A stretch of 64,000 nt of DNA from Paraglaciecola psychrophila 170 (GCF_000347635.1 NC_020514.1:3162001-3226000), one strand, 5' to 3'; positions 44,551-55,770 are shown, counted from the stretch's first letter. Notes: generated from the letters alone by a model not told the origin. Numbers and translations: made by a program.

Positions 44551-44554
44551 GCAT

Positions 44555-44582
44555 AAAAAAAGACGCTTCCGCGTCTTTTTTT
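44555..44582 (-). terminator. terminator of rpsO
   Basis: Arms AAAAAAAGACGC (44555-44566) and GCGTCTTTTTTT (44571-44582), loop TTCC, 15 bases past the rpsO stop. It ends the translation operon on the minus strand. Confidence 0.93.
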
Positions 44583-44597
44583 CAAAGCATATGTCGA

Positions 44598-44867
44598 TTA
44601 ACGACGTAGGCCTAAACTTTTAATAAGAGATTGATAACGTTCAAGGTTTTTACTTTTAAGATAGTCAAGTAACTTACGACGAGTACTAACCATGCGAAGA
44701 AGACCACGACGAGAGTGGTGATCTTTCTTATGATCTTTAAAGTGACCTTGCAACTTGTTGATGTTGTGAGTTAATAAAGCAACTTGAACTTCAGGAGAAC
44801 CTGTATCGCCTTCTTTAACTGCATACTCAGCAAGGATTGTTGCCGTTTCTTGTGTACTTAGTGACAT
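44598..44867 (-). CDS. rpsO: ribosomal protein uS15
   Basis: An 89-residue primary 16S rRNA-binding protein of the 30S platform. The sequence from [17 protein letters not shown] through [16 protein letters not shown] and [19 protein letters not shown] is highly conserved. I start at ATG 44867, preceded by GGAG; the frame extends four codons further. It is the final gene of the rimP-rpsO group, 155 bases after truB, and is followed by a terminator rather than pnp. Confidence 0.97.
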   Translation of the reverse strand: MSLSTQETATILAEYAVKEGDTGSPEVQVALLTHNINKLQGHFKDHKKDHHSRRGLLRMVSTRRKLLDYLKSKNLERYQSLIKSLGLRR

Positions 44868-45022
44868 AATTTTCTCCAATAAATAAGAGTTTAAAGATAC
44901 AACCCGCCAATCACTAATTCAGCGAGTCAAAAAAGAGCGCATATTATAGCGATGCCTATCTTAAAAACAAGTCTTATATTGACAGAAGTTTATAACTGCC
45001 ACATACACAAGTTCTAATATGT

Positions 45023-45982
45023 TTAGCTATAAACAACCGAGCGTTTTGGTGCAACTTTGCCGTCAGAGTCAATAAACCCCACGCCTAAAAACAATCCACT
45101 ATCCTTGCTATACACTCGGATTAATGTGTCTTGGGGATATTCTGTGGAGCCAGTAAAGTTAACAGGATTACCATTTCTGAAAAAACCTTCAGCAATTTGT
45201 TCTACTTTAGCTGAATCAAGGGTTTTAACTGCAGAGTCCATAGGCATCAATAATTGATCCAAGGCAGTAAAAGTTTGGTCATCCAATAAATCTGCTGATT
45301 CGTTATCTATTTGGTCCCTGAGTGCTTGTAATGACTCCATTGTCATCATTTTATCCGCTGGATAATCAGTCACTTGGGTACGGTGTAACTTACTCACATA
45401 AGCACCACAGCCTAAAAGCTGACCAATATCATCCACTAAGGAACGAATATAAGTACCTTTACTGCTATGTACAGTCATATCAACTTCATCCGTTTCAAAT
45501 CTATCAATGGATAGACTAAATATAGTGATGTCACGAGCTTCTCTGGGAATATCAATGCCTTGGCGAGCATAGAAATATAAAGGTTTGCCTTGATGTTTTA
45601 ATGCTGAAAACATAGAGGGTACTTGTTTAATGGGCCCTTTAAACTGCTCACAGGCAGCAATCAATTGTGCTTCAGTTACATTGACAGGATGAGTTTCTAC
45701 TACCTCTCCATCTGCATCTGAAGTCGTAGTGCGCACTCCAAGCTTAGCTGTTACTTTATAAGTTTTATCTGTGTCCAATAAAAACTGAGAAAACTTAGTC
45801 GCTTCACCTAAACAAATTGGAAGCATGCCTGTTGCCAGTGGATCTAAAGCACCGGTATGCCCTGCTTTCGCGGCATTAAACATGCGTTTAACTTGTTGCA
45901 GTGCATGATTAGACGACAGGCCTAGGCCTTTATTCAATAATATGATGCCGTTAACGGCACGACCTTTTCTTGTTCTTGCCAT
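45023..45982 (-). CDS. truB: tRNA pseudouridine(55) synthase
   Basis: Makes Psi55 in the T-loop of all elongator tRNAs. 319 residues. The catalytic Asp is in [15 protein letters not shown] (about residue 47). Other blocks are [14 protein letters not shown] near the start, [13 protein letters not shown] and the PUA-like C-terminal domain. It lies five bases after rbfA, the usual order. Confidence 0.96.
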   Translation of the reverse strand: MARTRKGRAVNGIILLNKGLGLSSNHALQQVKRMFNAAKAGHTGALDPLATGMLPICLGEATKFSQFLLDTDKTYKVTAKLGVRTTTSDADGEVVETHPVNVTEAQLIAACEQFKGPIKQVPSMFSALKHQGKPLYFYARQGIDIPREARDITIFSLSIDRFETDEVDMTVHSSKGTYIRSLVDDIGQLLGCGAYVSKLHRTQVTDYPADKMMTMESLQALRDQIDNESADLLDDQTFTALDQLLMPMDSAVKTLDSAKVEQIAEGFFRNGNPVNFTGSTEYPQDTLIRVYSKDSGLFLGVGFIDSDGKVAPKRSVVYS

Positions 45983-45987
45983 AAATA

Positions 45988-46416
45988 CTACTTTTGCTCG
46001 TCTTCTTTAGACTCTTGCTCATCCAAAGAACGCCCGGCCAATTTAGCTCGTTCTTCATCTTTGTTTAAGGTGTCACTCACTAAATTGGCAATACGTATAC
46101 CTTCAGCTAAAGAACCATCGCGGACAAATTTTACTGCTGGCACAGCACGCATACGCATCCGATTAGCCAATAACGTTCGGATAAAACCTTTATTGTCTTC
46201 AAGAATAGTTAAATAATTTTTGACTTGTTCTTCATCATTTTCGAAAAACGTCACATAAATTTTAGCGTGAGCTAAATCCCGCGATACTTCAACACCAGAC
46301 ACAGTTACCATGCCAAGGCGAGGATCACGATTCTTAAATTCATTCTGTAAAATACTGGCGATTTCTTTGTGAATTTGTTGACCGACTCTGTCAGTACGTG
46401 AAAATTCTCTGGCCAT
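45988..46416 (-). CDS. rbfA: ribosome-binding factor A
   Basis: A 142-residue KH-fold factor for 30S maturation and cold adaptation. It starts [20 protein letters not shown] and has [20 protein letters not shown] and the [10 protein letters not shown] turn. The C-terminal 25 residues are charged and unconserved. It is 103 bases after infB, separated by a strong hairpin. Confidence 0.95.
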   Translation of the reverse strand: MAREFSRTDRVGQQIHKEIASILQNEFKNRDPRLGMVTVSGVEVSRDLAHAKIYVTFFENDEEQVKNYLTILEDNKGFIRTLLANRMRMRAVPAVKFVRDGSLAEGIRIANLVSDTLNKDEERAKLAGRSLDEQESKEDEQK

Positions 46417-46456
46417 ATTAACTTCTCCTGGTACCTAAGATACCTTTTCAGAAACA

Positions 46457-46480
46457 AAACGGAGGCCGTAGCCTCCGTTT
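46457..46480 (-). terminator. hairpin between infB and rbfA
   Basis: Perfect 10-bp arms AAACGGAGGC (46457-46466) and GCCTCCGTTT (46471-46480), loop CGTA. The minus-strand RNA continues UUUUG, a weak U-tract. It is likely a partial terminator or processing site that lowers rbfA relative to infB. Confidence 0.75.
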
Positions 46481-46519
46481 ATTCTTGTTAGCTAAAAGCT
46501 TATTGAACTTAATGCAAAC

Positions 46520-49120
46520 TTACAGTTCGCGCTTAATCTCAACGGTTTCAAATACTTCGATTTGATCACCCACTCTCACATCATTATAGTTCTTCACTCC
46601 GATACCACATTCCACCCCATTTCGGACTTCTTGTGCATCATCTTTGAAGCGTCGCAATGACTCAAGTTCACCTTCATAAATAACTATATTGTCACGTAGA
46701 ACACGGATAGGACTGCTACGTTTAACAATACCCTCTGTGACCATACAGCCGGCAATTGCACCAATCTTAGGTGATTTAAATACGTCACGTACTTGAGCTA
46801 AACCGATTATCTCTTGTCTGAATTCAGGTGCTAACATACCACTCATGGCCTGTTTCACTTCATCAATCAATTGATAAATAATACTGTAATAACGTAAGTC
46901 AATCTCTTCAGTATCGATGACTTTACGAGCTGATGCATCAGCTCGAACGTTAAAGCCAACCACAATTGCGCCTGAAGCTGCAGCTAAACTTGCATCAGTT
47001 TCGGTAATACCACCTACACCACTACCAACAATGTTCACTTTTACTTCATCAGTAGACAACTTAGTCAAAGATTCAGATATAGCTTGAACAGAACCTTGAA
47101 CATCAGCCTTAAGTACAACATTTAACTCGCTAACATCGCCAGCTTCCATATTGGCAAACATATTTTCCAATTTGGCTTTTTGCTGTTTAGCTAATTTGAG
47201 CTCGCGTTGTTTAGTATGACGTTTAGTGGCAACTTCACGGGCTTTACGTTCATCTTGCACCACAATCGCATTTTCACCCGCAATAGGTACCCCTGATAAA
47301 CCAAGGATTTCTACTGGTGTTGATGGACCGGCAACTTTTACGTCTTTACCATTTTCATCACGCATGGCTCGAATACGTCCGTATTCTTCACCACATAACA
47401 TGATGTCACCAGCACGAAGCTCACCTTCTTGGATAAGCACAGATGCAACAGGACCACGGCCTTTATCTAGGCGTGACTCAATAACGATACCTTTTGCAGG
47501 ACCAGTTGGCACTGCTTGTAAGTCAAGTAACTCGGCTTGTAGGCTGATGGCTTCCAATAGCTCATCTACTCCTTGACCCGTTTTAGCTGAGACATAAACA
47601 AATTGGTGCTCACCGCCCCACTCTTCTGAAATCACTTCAATCTGTGACAATTCAGTTTTGACTCTATCTAGGTCAGCCGATTCTTTATCAACTTTGTTAA
47701 CCGCAACAATTAACGGTACACCAGCAGCTTTTGCATGTTGTACTGCTTCTTTAGTTTGCGGCATAACACCATCATCTGCAGCAACAACCAAGATAACGAT
47801 ATCAGTTGCAACAGCACCACGAGCTCGCATAGCAGTAAACGCAGCGTGACCAGGAGTATCTAAAAAGGCGATACGTCCGCTGGCTGTTTCAACACTGTAA
47901 GCACCTATGTGCTGGGTAATACCACCGGCTTCACCATCTGCCACTTTCGCACGTCGAATATAATCAAGTAGCGATGTTTTTCCATGGTCAACATGACCCA
48001 TTATAGTCACAACAGGTGCACGACTAGATTTTTCACCGCCAGAAGCTTCAGCAATTAGCTCATCTTCAAGTGCGTTATCATTAACCAGCTCATATTTATG
48101 ACCCATTTCTTCAACCACTAACACAGCAGTTTCTTGGTCAAGTACGTGGTTGATAGTAACCATCTCACCCATTTTCATTAGGGCTTTAATCACTTCAGTA
48201 GCTTTAATAGCAAGTTTGCTACCTAGTTCACTTACTGTAATAGTTTCGCCTATACGAACAACACGCTCGACAGGTTGTGCAGGTTTATTAAAAGCGTGTT
48301 TTAAATCTGAACCGGCATTTTTCTTAGACTTTTTGCGTCTACGGCCGCCAAGTTCAGTTTTAATATCATCGGCATCTTCAGCTTCTTGCGCGTAGCGGTT
48401 TGAATGCACATGCACTTCTTCTTTTTCTTGCTTTTTACGACGTTCTTCTTCTTCCTTCCAGCGACGTGAGTTCTCTTCAGCAAGCTTTTTAGCTTCTTCA
48501 GCAGCGTTTTTAGCATCTAATTCAAGTTTGCGTTGAATCTCTTCATCTTGAGCCTTACGAAGTTTTTCAGCCTCAGAACGATTACGCTCCTGCTCTGCTT
48601 TCTCTTCTGGACTCAAAGCTGACTCTTCAGCAGCACGCACTTCTTTAGCTTTTTCAGCACGTGCAGTACGTTCTGCATCTGCCTTAGCTTTTGCTTCAGT
48701 TGCTTTTTGTGCTTTTTCTAGAGCAGCATTTTTGGCATTTTCAATAGCTTGTTGTTCAGCTTCAAGTCTAGCTTGCTGTTCATCAGCTAAACGTTTAACT
48801 TCATCTTCAGCCATTTTTGCTTCTTCAACATCAGAACGTTTCACATAAGTTCGCTTTTTACGCACTTCAACCGTCACAGCTTTAGACTTTCCCGCACTCA
48901 ATGTGCTGGTTGTCTTGCGCTGTAATGTCATACGTTTTGGCCCTTCTGATCCAGCACCGCCATGTTGCTTGCTCAAAAAATCTAACAATATGCGCTTTTC
49001 GTCTTCTGTTACTTCACCGCCAGCTGCTTTATCAATGCCTGCACTTTTAAATTGCTGAACCAACCGGTCAACCGAAGTGCCTATATCAGTGGCAAGTTTT
49101 TCTATGGATACTTCTGCCAT
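46520..49120 (-). CDS. infB: translation initiation factor IF-2
   Basis: An 866-residue GTPase that brings initiator tRNA to the ribosome. It begins with the IF2 N-domain, followed by a long Lys/Glu/Ala-rich linker (residues ~85-270). The G domain has [17 protein letters not shown] (about 374), [15 protein letters not shown] and NKVDK. C-terminal domains are complete, ending [11 protein letters not shown]. It is 21 bases after nusA. Confidence 0.97.
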   Translation of the reverse strand: MAEVSIEKLATDIGTSVDRLVQQFKSAGIDKAAGGEVTEDEKRILLDFLSKQHGGAGSEGPKRMTLQRKTTSTLSAGKSKAVTVEVRKKRTYVKRSDVEEAKMAEDEVKRLADEQQARLEAEQQAIENAKNAALEKAQKATEAKAKADAERTARAEKAKEVRAAEESALSPEEKAEQERNRSEAEKLRKAQDEEIQRKLELDAKNAAEEAKKLAEENSRRWKEEEERRKKQEKEEVHVHSNRYAQEAEDADDIKTELGGRRRKKSKKNAGSDLKHAFNKPAQPVERVVRIGETITVSELGSKLAIKATEVIKALMKMGEMVTINHVLDQETAVLVVEEMGHKYELVNDNALEDELIAEASGGEKSSRAPVVTIMGHVDHGKTSLLDYIRRAKVADGEAGGITQHIGAYSVETASGRIAFLDTPGHAAFTAMRARGAVATDIVILVVAADDGVMPQTKEAVQHAKAAGVPLIVAVNKVDKESADLDRVKTELSQIEVISEEWGGEHQFVYVSAKTGQGVDELLEAISLQAELLDLQAVPTGPAKGIVIESRLDKGRGPVASVLIQEGELRAGDIMLCGEEYGRIRAMRDENGKDVKVAGPSTPVEILGLSGVPIAGENAIVVQDERKAREVATKRHTKQRELKLAKQQKAKLENMFANMEAGDVSELNVVLKADVQGSVQAISESLTKLSTDEVKVNIVGSGVGGITETDASLAAASGAIVVGFNVRADASARKVIDTEEIDLRYYSIIYQLIDEVKQAMSGMLAPEFRQEIIGLAQVRDVFKSPKIGAIAGCMVTEGIVKRSSPIRVLRDNIVIYEGELESLRRFKDDAQEVRNGVECGIGVKNYNDVRVGDQIEVFETVEIKREL

Positions 49121-49141
49121 ATGGGAATTCCTCCTGTTGAC

Positions 49142-50635
49142 CTATTCTTCGTTAAACCAAACGATATTACGGGCGGCCATTATTAATTCACCGGCTTTCT
49201 TATCGCTTAATTCTTCTATATCTGAAATCTCATCAGTGCCTTGTTCTGCAAGGCCTTCAAGATCGGTAATGCCGCGACTTGCTAGGGTATAGGCAACGTG
49301 TCTGTCCATACCTTCAAGATTTAACAGCTCTTCTTTTGGCTCTGCAGCCTCAAGCGTTTCTTCAGTAGCTAATGCGCGAGTCGTTAAGGTTGCACGAGCG
49401 CGTTCACGCAACTCTTCAACCATCTCTTCATCTAATCCCTCTATATCGAGCAATTCGTTTATAGGCACATAGGCTATTTCTTCGAGTGTCGTAAAACCTT
49501 CATCTACCAAAATAGAAGCAAAGTCTTCGTCAATGTCTAAACCAGCAGTAAATACAGTTAAGACTTTAGCGTTTTCTTCTTCATGTTTGGCATTTAAAGC
49601 ATCTACTGTCATTACATTTAATTCCCAGCCTGTTAACTGGCTGGCTAATCTAACGTTTTGACCGCTGCGACCAATAGCTTGTGCTAGGTTGTCTGCTTCG
49701 ACTGCCACATCCATTGAATGTTTGTCTTCATCGACAACAATAGAAGCAACTTCAGCTGGAGCCATCGCATTGATTACGAATTGCGCTGGATTATCGTCCC
49801 AAAGCACAATATCAACCCGCTCACCACTTAGTTCACCCGAGACAGCTTGAACACGAGAACCTCGCATCCCAACACATGCGCCTACTGGGTCTAAGCGTTT
49901 GTCGTTAGTTTTAACAGCAATTTTAGCTCTTGAGCCTGGATCACGTGCCGCTGCTTTTATTTCTAACGTTTCTTCTGCAATTTCCGGCACCTCGATGCGG
50001 AACAACTCAACCAACATATCAGGATGAGTACGGCTAATAAATAATTGTGCACCACGAGCCTCAGGGCGAATAACGTAGAGGAGACCACGTACTCGGTCAC
50101 CGGGACGGAATGTTTCACGAGGCAACATATCGTCACGGTAAATAACACCTTCTGCATTATTTCCTAAATCAATAATGACGTTGTCACGATTAACTTTTTT
50201 AACGGTACCTGTGACTAATTCGCCAACTCGGTCCTCATATTCTGCTATGACTTGGTCACGCTCTGCTTCACGTACTTTTTGAACAATAACTTGTTTAGCT
50301 GTTTGTGTGGTGATCCGGTCAAATGCGATTGATTCTATTTGCTCTTCAACGAATTCACCCAGCTGTTTATCTGGTTCGTCCATTTGAGCAGTAGATAAAC
50401 ACATTTCAGCCGTTGGATTTTCTTGTTCGTGATCATCTGCAACCACTAACCAACGACGAAAAGTATCAAAACTGCCTGTTTCGCGGTCGATACTGACGCG
50501 CACTTCGATCTCGGCTTCACTTTTCTTTTTGGTAGCGCTGGCAATAGCAAACTCTAACGCCTCGAAGATTTTTTCTCTTGGAACCTGTTTTTCGTTTGAA
50601 ACGGCTTCAGCCACTAACAGAATTTCTTTATTCAT
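49142..50635 (-). CDS. nusA: transcription factor NusA
   Basis: A 497-residue RNA polymerase elongation/termination factor. The N-terminal polymerase-binding domain starts [20 protein letters not shown]. An S1 domain ([20 protein letters not shown]), two KH domains (with [15 protein letters not shown] and [15 protein letters not shown]), and two C-terminal acidic repeats follow. The full length fits gammaproteobacterial NusA. It is 50 bases after rimP. Confidence 0.97.
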   Translation of the reverse strand: MNKEILLVAEAVSNEKQVPREKIFEALEFAIASATKKKSEAEIEVRVSIDRETGSFDTFRRWLVVADDHEQENPTAEMCLSTAQMDEPDKQLGEFVEEQIESIAFDRITTQTAKQVIVQKVREAERDQVIAEYEDRVGELVTGTVKKVNRDNVIIDLGNNAEGVIYRDDMLPRETFRPGDRVRGLLYVIRPEARGAQLFISRTHPDMLVELFRIEVPEIAEETLEIKAAARDPGSRAKIAVKTNDKRLDPVGACVGMRGSRVQAVSGELSGERVDIVLWDDNPAQFVINAMAPAEVASIVVDEDKHSMDVAVEADNLAQAIGRSGQNVRLASQLTGWELNVMTVDALNAKHEEENAKVLTVFTAGLDIDEDFASILVDEGFTTLEEIAYVPINELLDIEGLDEEMVEELRERARATLTTRALATEETLEAAEPKEELLNLEGMDRHVAYTLASRGITDLEGLAEQGTDEISDIEELSDKKAGELIMAARNIVWFNEE

Positions 50636-50685
50636 TGTTGCCTCACTGATTACTCTCTTACGACAGCCCTTGTCAGGTCGCCATC

Positions 50686-51144
50686 TTAATCAAAAGATGG
50701 GACTAGATTACCTTTCTCAATATTCGCAATAGCCAAAACATGTGTTTGATTATCAATTTCTAATGTCAAATTGCCTGTTTCGCAAGCTAACACTTTTCCC
50801 TTAAAATTACGCCTATCGCCCATAGGTATTCTTAACTTAAGCGACACTACTTCACCCAGGCACTCAGAATAGTGAACTTCTTTAAATAGGGGCCTGTCCA
50901 TTCCAGGTGATGACACCTCTAGGTTGTACTCTACGCTGATAGGATCTTCAACATCCAGCACTGCGCTAGCTTGACGACTTACTTCAGCACAATGTTCAAC
51001 GCTAATACCATCTGGATGATCAATAAATACACGCAAGGTAGAATGTTTACCTGCGCGTAAAAACTCAACACCCACCATCTCAAAGCCTAATGCTTCGACA
51101 GGTGCCGTTAACATGTCCGTTAGCTTTTGTTCGAGTTGCGACAA
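50686..51144 (-). CDS. rimP: ribosome maturation factor RimP
   Basis: A 152-residue 30S assembly factor. Conserved blocks are [37 protein letters not shown] and [16 protein letters not shown]. The N-terminus is complete at ATG 51144, close after a GGAGCAAAG ribosome-binding site. It heads the nusA-infB group. The leader upstream has a terminator at 51206 and a stable-RNA-type promoter at 51408. Confidence 0.96.
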   Translation of the reverse strand: MSQLEQKLTDMLTAPVEALGFEMVGVEFLRAGKHSTLRVFIDHPDGISVEHCAEVSRQASAVLDVEDPISVEYNLEVSSPGMDRPLFKEVHYSECLGEVVSLKLRIPMGDRRNFKGKVLACETGNLTLEIDNQTHVLAIANIEKGNLVPSFD

Positions 51145-51205
51145 ATCTTTGCTCCAAAAACGAAAAAAGGGCCAAATGCCCAGAAAGAAAATCGAAATTT
51201 AAAAC

Positions 51206-51231
51206 ACAAAAAACCCCGTACAAGCGGGGTT
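51206..51231 (-). terminator. terminator in the rimP leader
   Basis: Arms AACCCCG (51212-51218) and CGGGGTT (51225-51231), 6-base loop, U-tract from 51213-51208 on the minus strand. It is about 180 bases after the promoter at 51408 and 60 bases before rimP. It may end a small leader RNA or attenuate the operon. Confidence 0.85.
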
Positions 51232-51407
51232 ATTTGATTCTGGACCCTAGTCCACTAATTTACTAAAAGCTGGTATTTGACCAACTTTTAAAAGTGGTTG
51301 TGAAACTGCGATACCAACTTTGTAACAAGTTGAACGCCGAATAATTTCACACTATGAAACGTTACTATCATCATAAGATGAGGGAGATCGCTTCTCAAGT
51401 GCGGCGT

Positions 51408-51436
51408 ATTCTACAGAGGACAAAGGCGACTTGCAA
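51408..51436 (-). promoter_or_regulatory. stable-RNA-type promoter upstream of rimP
   Basis: TTGCAA (-35, 51431-51436), 17-base spacer, TAGAAT (-10, 51408-51413), then a GC-rich discriminator. The core CTCAAGTGCGGCGTATT (51394-51410) repeats almost exactly at the tRNA promoter 700 bases upstream. No tRNA or ORF follows before the terminator at 51206. Confidence 0.6.
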
Positions 51437-51755
51437 GGCTCGAGGGAACTGAATGCCTAAAAAATACGATAAGGCGCGGATTTAACGTCTATTATTCAAC
51501 TTATAGAAAGTGTTGAATTGTCAGGGCTAAAATATGACTTAGACCTAAATTCTTGGTACTTGATGATGCTATTAATAGTTATATAAAATATAGGATGCTT
51601 CTGACACGATGCATTAAGCTTATCTGCCCTGAAATTAATTATATGTATTAGATGGATAACAAGTAGAAAGTTACACCCTACACAACTTGGCCAGACACCA
51701 TGTACTACAATATGTCTATAATATTAATTAAAAAACTAAACTCAGGATTTATTCC

Positions 51756-51787
51756 AAAAAAAAGACCAACAATTAATCTTGTTGGTC
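51756..51787 (-). terminator. terminator of the tRNA-fMet unit
   Basis: Arms GACCAAC (51764-51770) and GTTGGTC (51781-51787), 10-base loop, then eight A on the plus strand (U-tract on the minus). It lies ten bases after the 3' end of the second tRNA. Confidence 0.9.
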
Positions 51788-51796
51788 CTCTTAATA

Positions 51797-51873
<77 letters not shown>

Positions 51874-51972
51874 ACTGAAACTTTACTCTTTGAAACTCTA
51901 ATGAGTTTCAAAGTACATCTAAACTACTAACTTCATATAAACAGACTAAAAATATCTGTTCACATTTTAAGG

Positions 51973-52049
<77 letters not shown>

Positions 52050-52107
52050 ACTGAAATCTTCTTTGATTGGGAAGCCTTTATTTTCTGCCTCTCCTCAAGT
52101 GGGGCGT

Positions 52108-52135
52108 ATTATACATAGCAAACTTAGGCGCGCAA
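52108..52135 (-). promoter_or_regulatory. tRNA promoter, stringent type
   Basis: TTGCGC (-35, 52130-52135), 16-base spacer, TATAAT (-10, 52108-52113), followed by ACGCCCC, a GC-rich discriminator typical of stable RNA promoters under ppGpp control. Confidence 0.8.
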
Positions 52136-52286
52136 GGGGTTAATACAGATAAATCTTAAAAACCGCTTCAACCGTTTAAACTACATACGATATGTATAAT
52201 TAAGCAACGACTTAGGGATTTTTCCGCATATTTTACAATGACATTATTTATGTCTGTGTTGTGGGCAACACCAATTAGCACTTCAA

Positions 52287-52589
52287 TTATTTTAAAAACA
52301 ATTCCATTTTTTCAGCTAATTTAAAGTCTAATTCACTTATACCACCTGCATCATGCGTGGTAAGTTTCACTTCTACTTTATTATAAACATTAAACCACTC
52401 TGGATGGTGGTTGAGTTTTTCAGCCCATATAGCGATTTGAGACATCCAACCAAAAGCACGGATAAAACTTTTAAACTTGAAGGTTTTTGTCAACTTGCCT
52501 TCAACGACTTGCCATTGCTGTTGCGACTCAAGTTGTTGGTTTATATTTTTTAGCTCAATTTGAATTTTTTCTTCTGAATATTTATCCAT
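52287..52589 (-). CDS. phhB: pterin-4a-carbinolamine dehydratase
   Basis: Dehydrates the 4a-hydroxy-tetrahydropterin made by phenylalanine hydroxylase. About 100 residues. The active-site region is [20 protein letters not shown] with the conserved HHPEW, followed by [15 protein letters not shown] start at ATG 52589 ([10 protein letters not shown]); the frame is open to 52652 but the extra sequence is unlike the family. No phenylalanine hydroxylase gene is adjacent. Confidence 0.92.
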   Translation of the reverse strand: MDKYSEEKIQIELKNINQQLESQQQWQVVEGKLTKTFKFKSFIRAFGWMSQIAIWAEKLNHHPEWFNVYNKVEVKLTTHDAGGISELDFKLAEKMELFLK

Positions 52590-52704
52590 TACAGATTTCT
52601 CATTATTTTGTTTAATTAAATCATCCCCTATGATGTGGAAATAATTGGACAAATAAAAGTCAAAGGCGCTAATTATTATTATAACAACTGGAAAAAGTAG
52701 TTTA

Positions 52705-52734
52705 CAAAAAAATCCCCGGTCATTGCCGGGGATT
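52705..52734 (-). terminator. terminator of the TonB-dependent receptor gene
   Basis: Arms AATCCCCGG (52711-52719) and CCGGGGATT (52726-52734), 6-base loop, then a U-tract on the minus strand. It begins 25 bases past the receptor stop. Confidence 0.92.
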
Positions 52735-52758
52735 ATATGTACTTACATTCGATATTAA

Positions 52759-55452
52759 CTAAAACTCAATTGCTAAACGCGCGTAAACCTGACGACCACG
52801 TGGGTCATGCACTTTAGAATCGAAACCAGCATTAGTAAATAATTGCGGTGGATTTTCATCCGTAAGGTTTACTCCGCCAAACGAGAGGACGTAAGCACCT
52901 TCAGTTTCAAATAATCTACCCAAGTCAATGTTAACTTGTGCGTCCCACGTCAAATGGCTATCTACATCTTTAAAGCCCACGGTACAAGCAGCTGAGAAAA
53001 GATTACCATCGGCGCAGTTTTGATCATCACTATAACTATCCACGTAACGAGCAAAAATATTTGCTGAGTATTCTTCATGTTTCCAATTTAATCCTAAGTT
53101 TGCACGCAACTCAGGTGTAGACACACCAATATTACTATTATTACGCGAACCAGCACCATCAATTGGACCCGCTTGAGGGTCAACCAAATCATAGGCCAAG
53201 ATATACGTGGCACTAATACTTGGAGTAAAGGTACCCATCTCTGTTTCTAATCTATAACTAGAAACAATATCAAGACCTGAAGTTTCAAGAGAGCTGGCGT
53301 TCACATAGGTAGTTAAAACCTGAAGCAACGGACCATTTAATGGGTCACCTGCCCTAATAACTCTTTCAGGATCTTGAGGTGTATCATTTAAAATGGCTTG
53401 GAAATTTTCTTTAATGATCAAATCAGTAAAGTCAAAGCTCCAGTAATCTACTTCAACAGACCAATCATCAACAGGCTCTAACGAAAATCCAAGGTTATAA
53501 GCTGTAGACTCTTCAGGTACTAGTTCATCATTACCAGAGGTTCTATCTGCAGCAAATGCTGCACCGCCAGTTAAAGGGTCCACCATTTGATTCAAGCTAG
53601 TACCGCCACCATCTTTTTGAAAGATAGAAGGCGCTCTGAAAGATGTTGAAATAGAACCTCTTAAAGAGAAATCATCCGTCGCTCTCCAAGATACAGCTAA
53701 CTTAGGATCAATAGTATCGCCTGTTGTGCCGCCGTAATCCTCATATCTTAGCGCTATTTGAACATCAATTTCATCACTAACGGGTAAAGCTAACTCACCA
53801 AATAAAGCAATAACATCTTGCTCACCGTAAATATCGGCATTACCTATAACGAATGAAAACCTGTCTTGATTAGACAGCGAATCATAGTCTTGGGTTAAAT
53901 CTTGATAACGATACTGGGCACCAAATGCGAATCCAGCTGCACCACCATCCATCTCAAATAATTCAGTAGAAATAAACGCTTCTGCCACTTCAAGATTTGA
54001 CTTAGAGTCGATTTCTTGACGTGCTGTAAATGCATCAAATACATTCTGTGAATTTGGCGAAGTAGTAAATGAGGTAGCAAATGGGTTGAAATACTCGCAA
54101 GCACCTTCGCCTGCAGAACCTGATATGGGATCACAACCTTGTCCACCAAATCCTCTTAGAGCATTCTGAAATTGTTGCCCCAAGGTATCGTTAACGGTAA
54201 ATAAGTAGTCATTTCTAGCAGCTGTATAGCTTACTTCCCAAAATCCAGCAGCTAACTCGCCTTGCAGCTTAGTGCTGAATCTAAATGTATCAGACTCTGT
54301 GTTAGCTGGGTCACCAGGGAAAGAGGTTCCATCACCAACATTACCTTTTTCACGACCAAAATAAGAAACATCTGTTCCAAACGGGTTATTAGGATGGCTT
54401 GCAGGTACAGTTGGGAAAGTTAATATTGGAAAGCTTGGTGAACCACCGCGTTCCGCACGATTTCGTGCAGTAGATATTTCAGTTGTCCATTCAATACTTT
54501 CTGTTAGCTGTTTTTTTGCTTGGATAAATGTAGATAAACGTGTTTCATCAGGTACAAACGAATAAGTACGACCAAAATCAAACTGACAAAATCCAATTTC
54601 TAATCCTGGTACAGTGCCTGATGGGGCAAGTAATCTTTCAGAACCACCAAATTCAGTACAACCTGTTGGGTCAATAAAAGGTGTGGCACCTATAAAGTAA
54701 GAACCAGGGCTACCTAACGAACTGGTGTCGTCTTGTGGACGACTTAGACGACGATCACCAGTAAGCATTGGCGAGCGATTAGTGTAACTAATGGCAGCCA
54801 TTACGCTACTGTCATCGCCGACAGAACCCCACAAACCTTGCACCGTATATTCTTTATTATCACCGTGTGCACCATCTTGATAATCAAGAGATACCTGCAT
54901 ACCTTCATAATCACGTTTGGTAATAAAGTTAACAACCCCAGCTACAGCATCAGAACCGTATAACGCCGAAGCACCATCCTTCACAATCTCCATACGATTT
55001 AAAGCAATCATGGGTATCAGAGAACTAGTGTCAACAAAATTGACGCCACCGTTATTAGGCTGGGCAGTAACTACTTGGCGTTTGCTGTTGAGCAGCACTA
55101 AAGTCGATGCGACACCAAGGCCGCGTAAATTAATATTTGACGTACCTGCGGTTGCATTTTGAGTAAATGCATCAGGTGTATTTTCGGCACCTGTGTTAAT
55201 TGTCAGTGTTTGAGTTATATCACCAATGCTCTTGGCACCTATAGCGTCAATGGCAACACTGTCAACAATGGCCAAGGGTGAAGGCGATGAAAAGTTTTCA
55301 CTATGCCTTACAAAACTACCTGTGACCATAATCAATTCGAATTCTTGTTCCTTATCGGCACTTTCTTCTTGAGCAATTGCGAAGTTACCCATAGGAATAA
55401 GCTGGGCAGAAATCGCCACTGCCAATGCTGTTAATTTAGTTTTCATTTTCAT
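52759..55452 (-). CDS. TonB-dependent outer membrane receptor
   Basis: An 897-residue outer-membrane receptor. The signal peptide ends near NFAIA-QEE. The plug has LIMVTGSFVRH, NINLRGLGVASTLVLLNSKR and MNRMEIVKDGASALYGSDAV AGVVNFI in sequence; the beta-barrel fills the rest and ends in the aromatic RLAIEF. The type (plug plus STNAQ-like start GSFVR) is that of oligosaccharide or vitamin/peptide receptors in marine bacteria rather than siderophore receptors; the substrate is not predictable. No Fur box was found. The promoter region carries a 7-bp tandem repeat. Confidence 0.92.
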   Translation of the reverse strand: MKMKTKLTALAVAISAQLIPMGNFAIAQEESADKEQEFELIMVTGSFVRHSENFSSPSPLAIVDSVAIDAIGAKSIGDITQTLTINTGAENTPDAFTQNATAGTSNINLRGLGVASTLVLLNSKRQVVTAQPNNGGVNFVDTSSLIPMIALNRMEIVKDGASALYGSDAVAGVVNFITKRDYEGMQVSLDYQDGAHGDNKEYTVQGLWGSVGDDSSVMAAISYTNRSPMLTGDRRLSRPQDDTSSLGSPGSYFIGATPFIDPTGCTEFGGSERLLAPSGTVPGLEIGFCQFDFGRTYSFVPDETRLSTFIQAKKQLTESIEWTTEISTARNRAERGGSPSFPILTFPTVPASHPNNPFGTDVSYFGREKGNVGDGTSFPGDPANTESDTFRFSTKLQGELAAGFWEVSYTAARNDYLFTVNDTLGQQFQNALRGFGGQGCDPISGSAGEGACEYFNPFATSFTTSPNSQNVFDAFTARQEIDSKSNLEVAEAFISTELFEMDGGAAGFAFGAQYRYQDLTQDYDSLSNQDRFSFVIGNADIYGEQDVIALFGELALPVSDEIDVQIALRYEDYGGTTGDTIDPKLAVSWRATDDFSLRGSISTSFRAPSIFQKDGGGTSLNQMVDPLTGGAAFAADRTSGNDELVPEESTAYNLGFSLEPVDDWSVEVDYWSFDFTDLIIKENFQAILNDTPQDPERVIRAGDPLNGPLLQVLTTYVNASSLETSGLDIVSSYRLETEMGTFTPSISATYILAYDLVDPQAGPIDGAGSRNNSNIGVSTPELRANLGLNWKHEEYSANIFARYVDSYSDDQNCADGNLFSAACTVGFKDVDSHLTWDAQVNIDLGRLFETEGAYVLSFGGVNLTDENPPQLFTNAGFDSKVHDPRGRQVYARLAIEF

Positions 55453-55482
55453 AATGTGTTCCCAATAGGTGAGCTATTAGTT

Positions 55483-55517
55483 ATTAGATATTAGATATTA
55501 GATATTAGATATCTAAT
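55483..55517. repeat. tandem ATTAGAT x4 with terminal palindrome
   Basis: Four perfect copies of ATTAGAT (55483-55510) end in ATCTAAT, forming the palindrome ATTAGATATCTAAT (55504-55517). It lies 31-65 bases upstream of the TonB-dependent receptor start, where a copy-number change would alter promoter or leader spacing. Confidence 0.85.
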
Positions 55518-55770
55518 CCAAAAGTGGACGTTGAAGGACAACCTAAATAAAGACCATCAAACTATTTAATTCTAATAATATTATTGTTTTCTAAGTGCCT
55601 GATAAGTTAATTATAAGCACGGCCCCGATAATAAGTTGGAGAGCCTGACATGTAAATAGATTGTTATTTATATGTGAACATCAATTACTGCTATGGTCTG
55701 ACCAGATAGCTCAAGAATAAAATAGGGTAAGTACTTAGCATTTTTTAGATTAAATACATTTACAGCGCCA

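Larger units (their letters stand above)
51145..51796. other. rimP leader and tRNA trailer region
   Basis: 650 bases without a protein gene. From the right it holds the tRNA terminator (51756-51787), about 300 bases of AT-rich sequence, the stable-RNA-type promoter at 51408, about 180 bases possibly transcribed, and the terminator at 51206. No further tRNA fold was found. Confidence 0.55.

Noticed and set aside
44532..44552. CRP-like TGTGA...TCACA near the rpsO terminator
   Set aside because: The spacing is seven instead of six bases and the position is downstream of genes.
51297..51400. A third tRNA gene in the rimP leader
   Set aside because: The promoter suggests one, but no cloverleaf or T-loop could be fitted.
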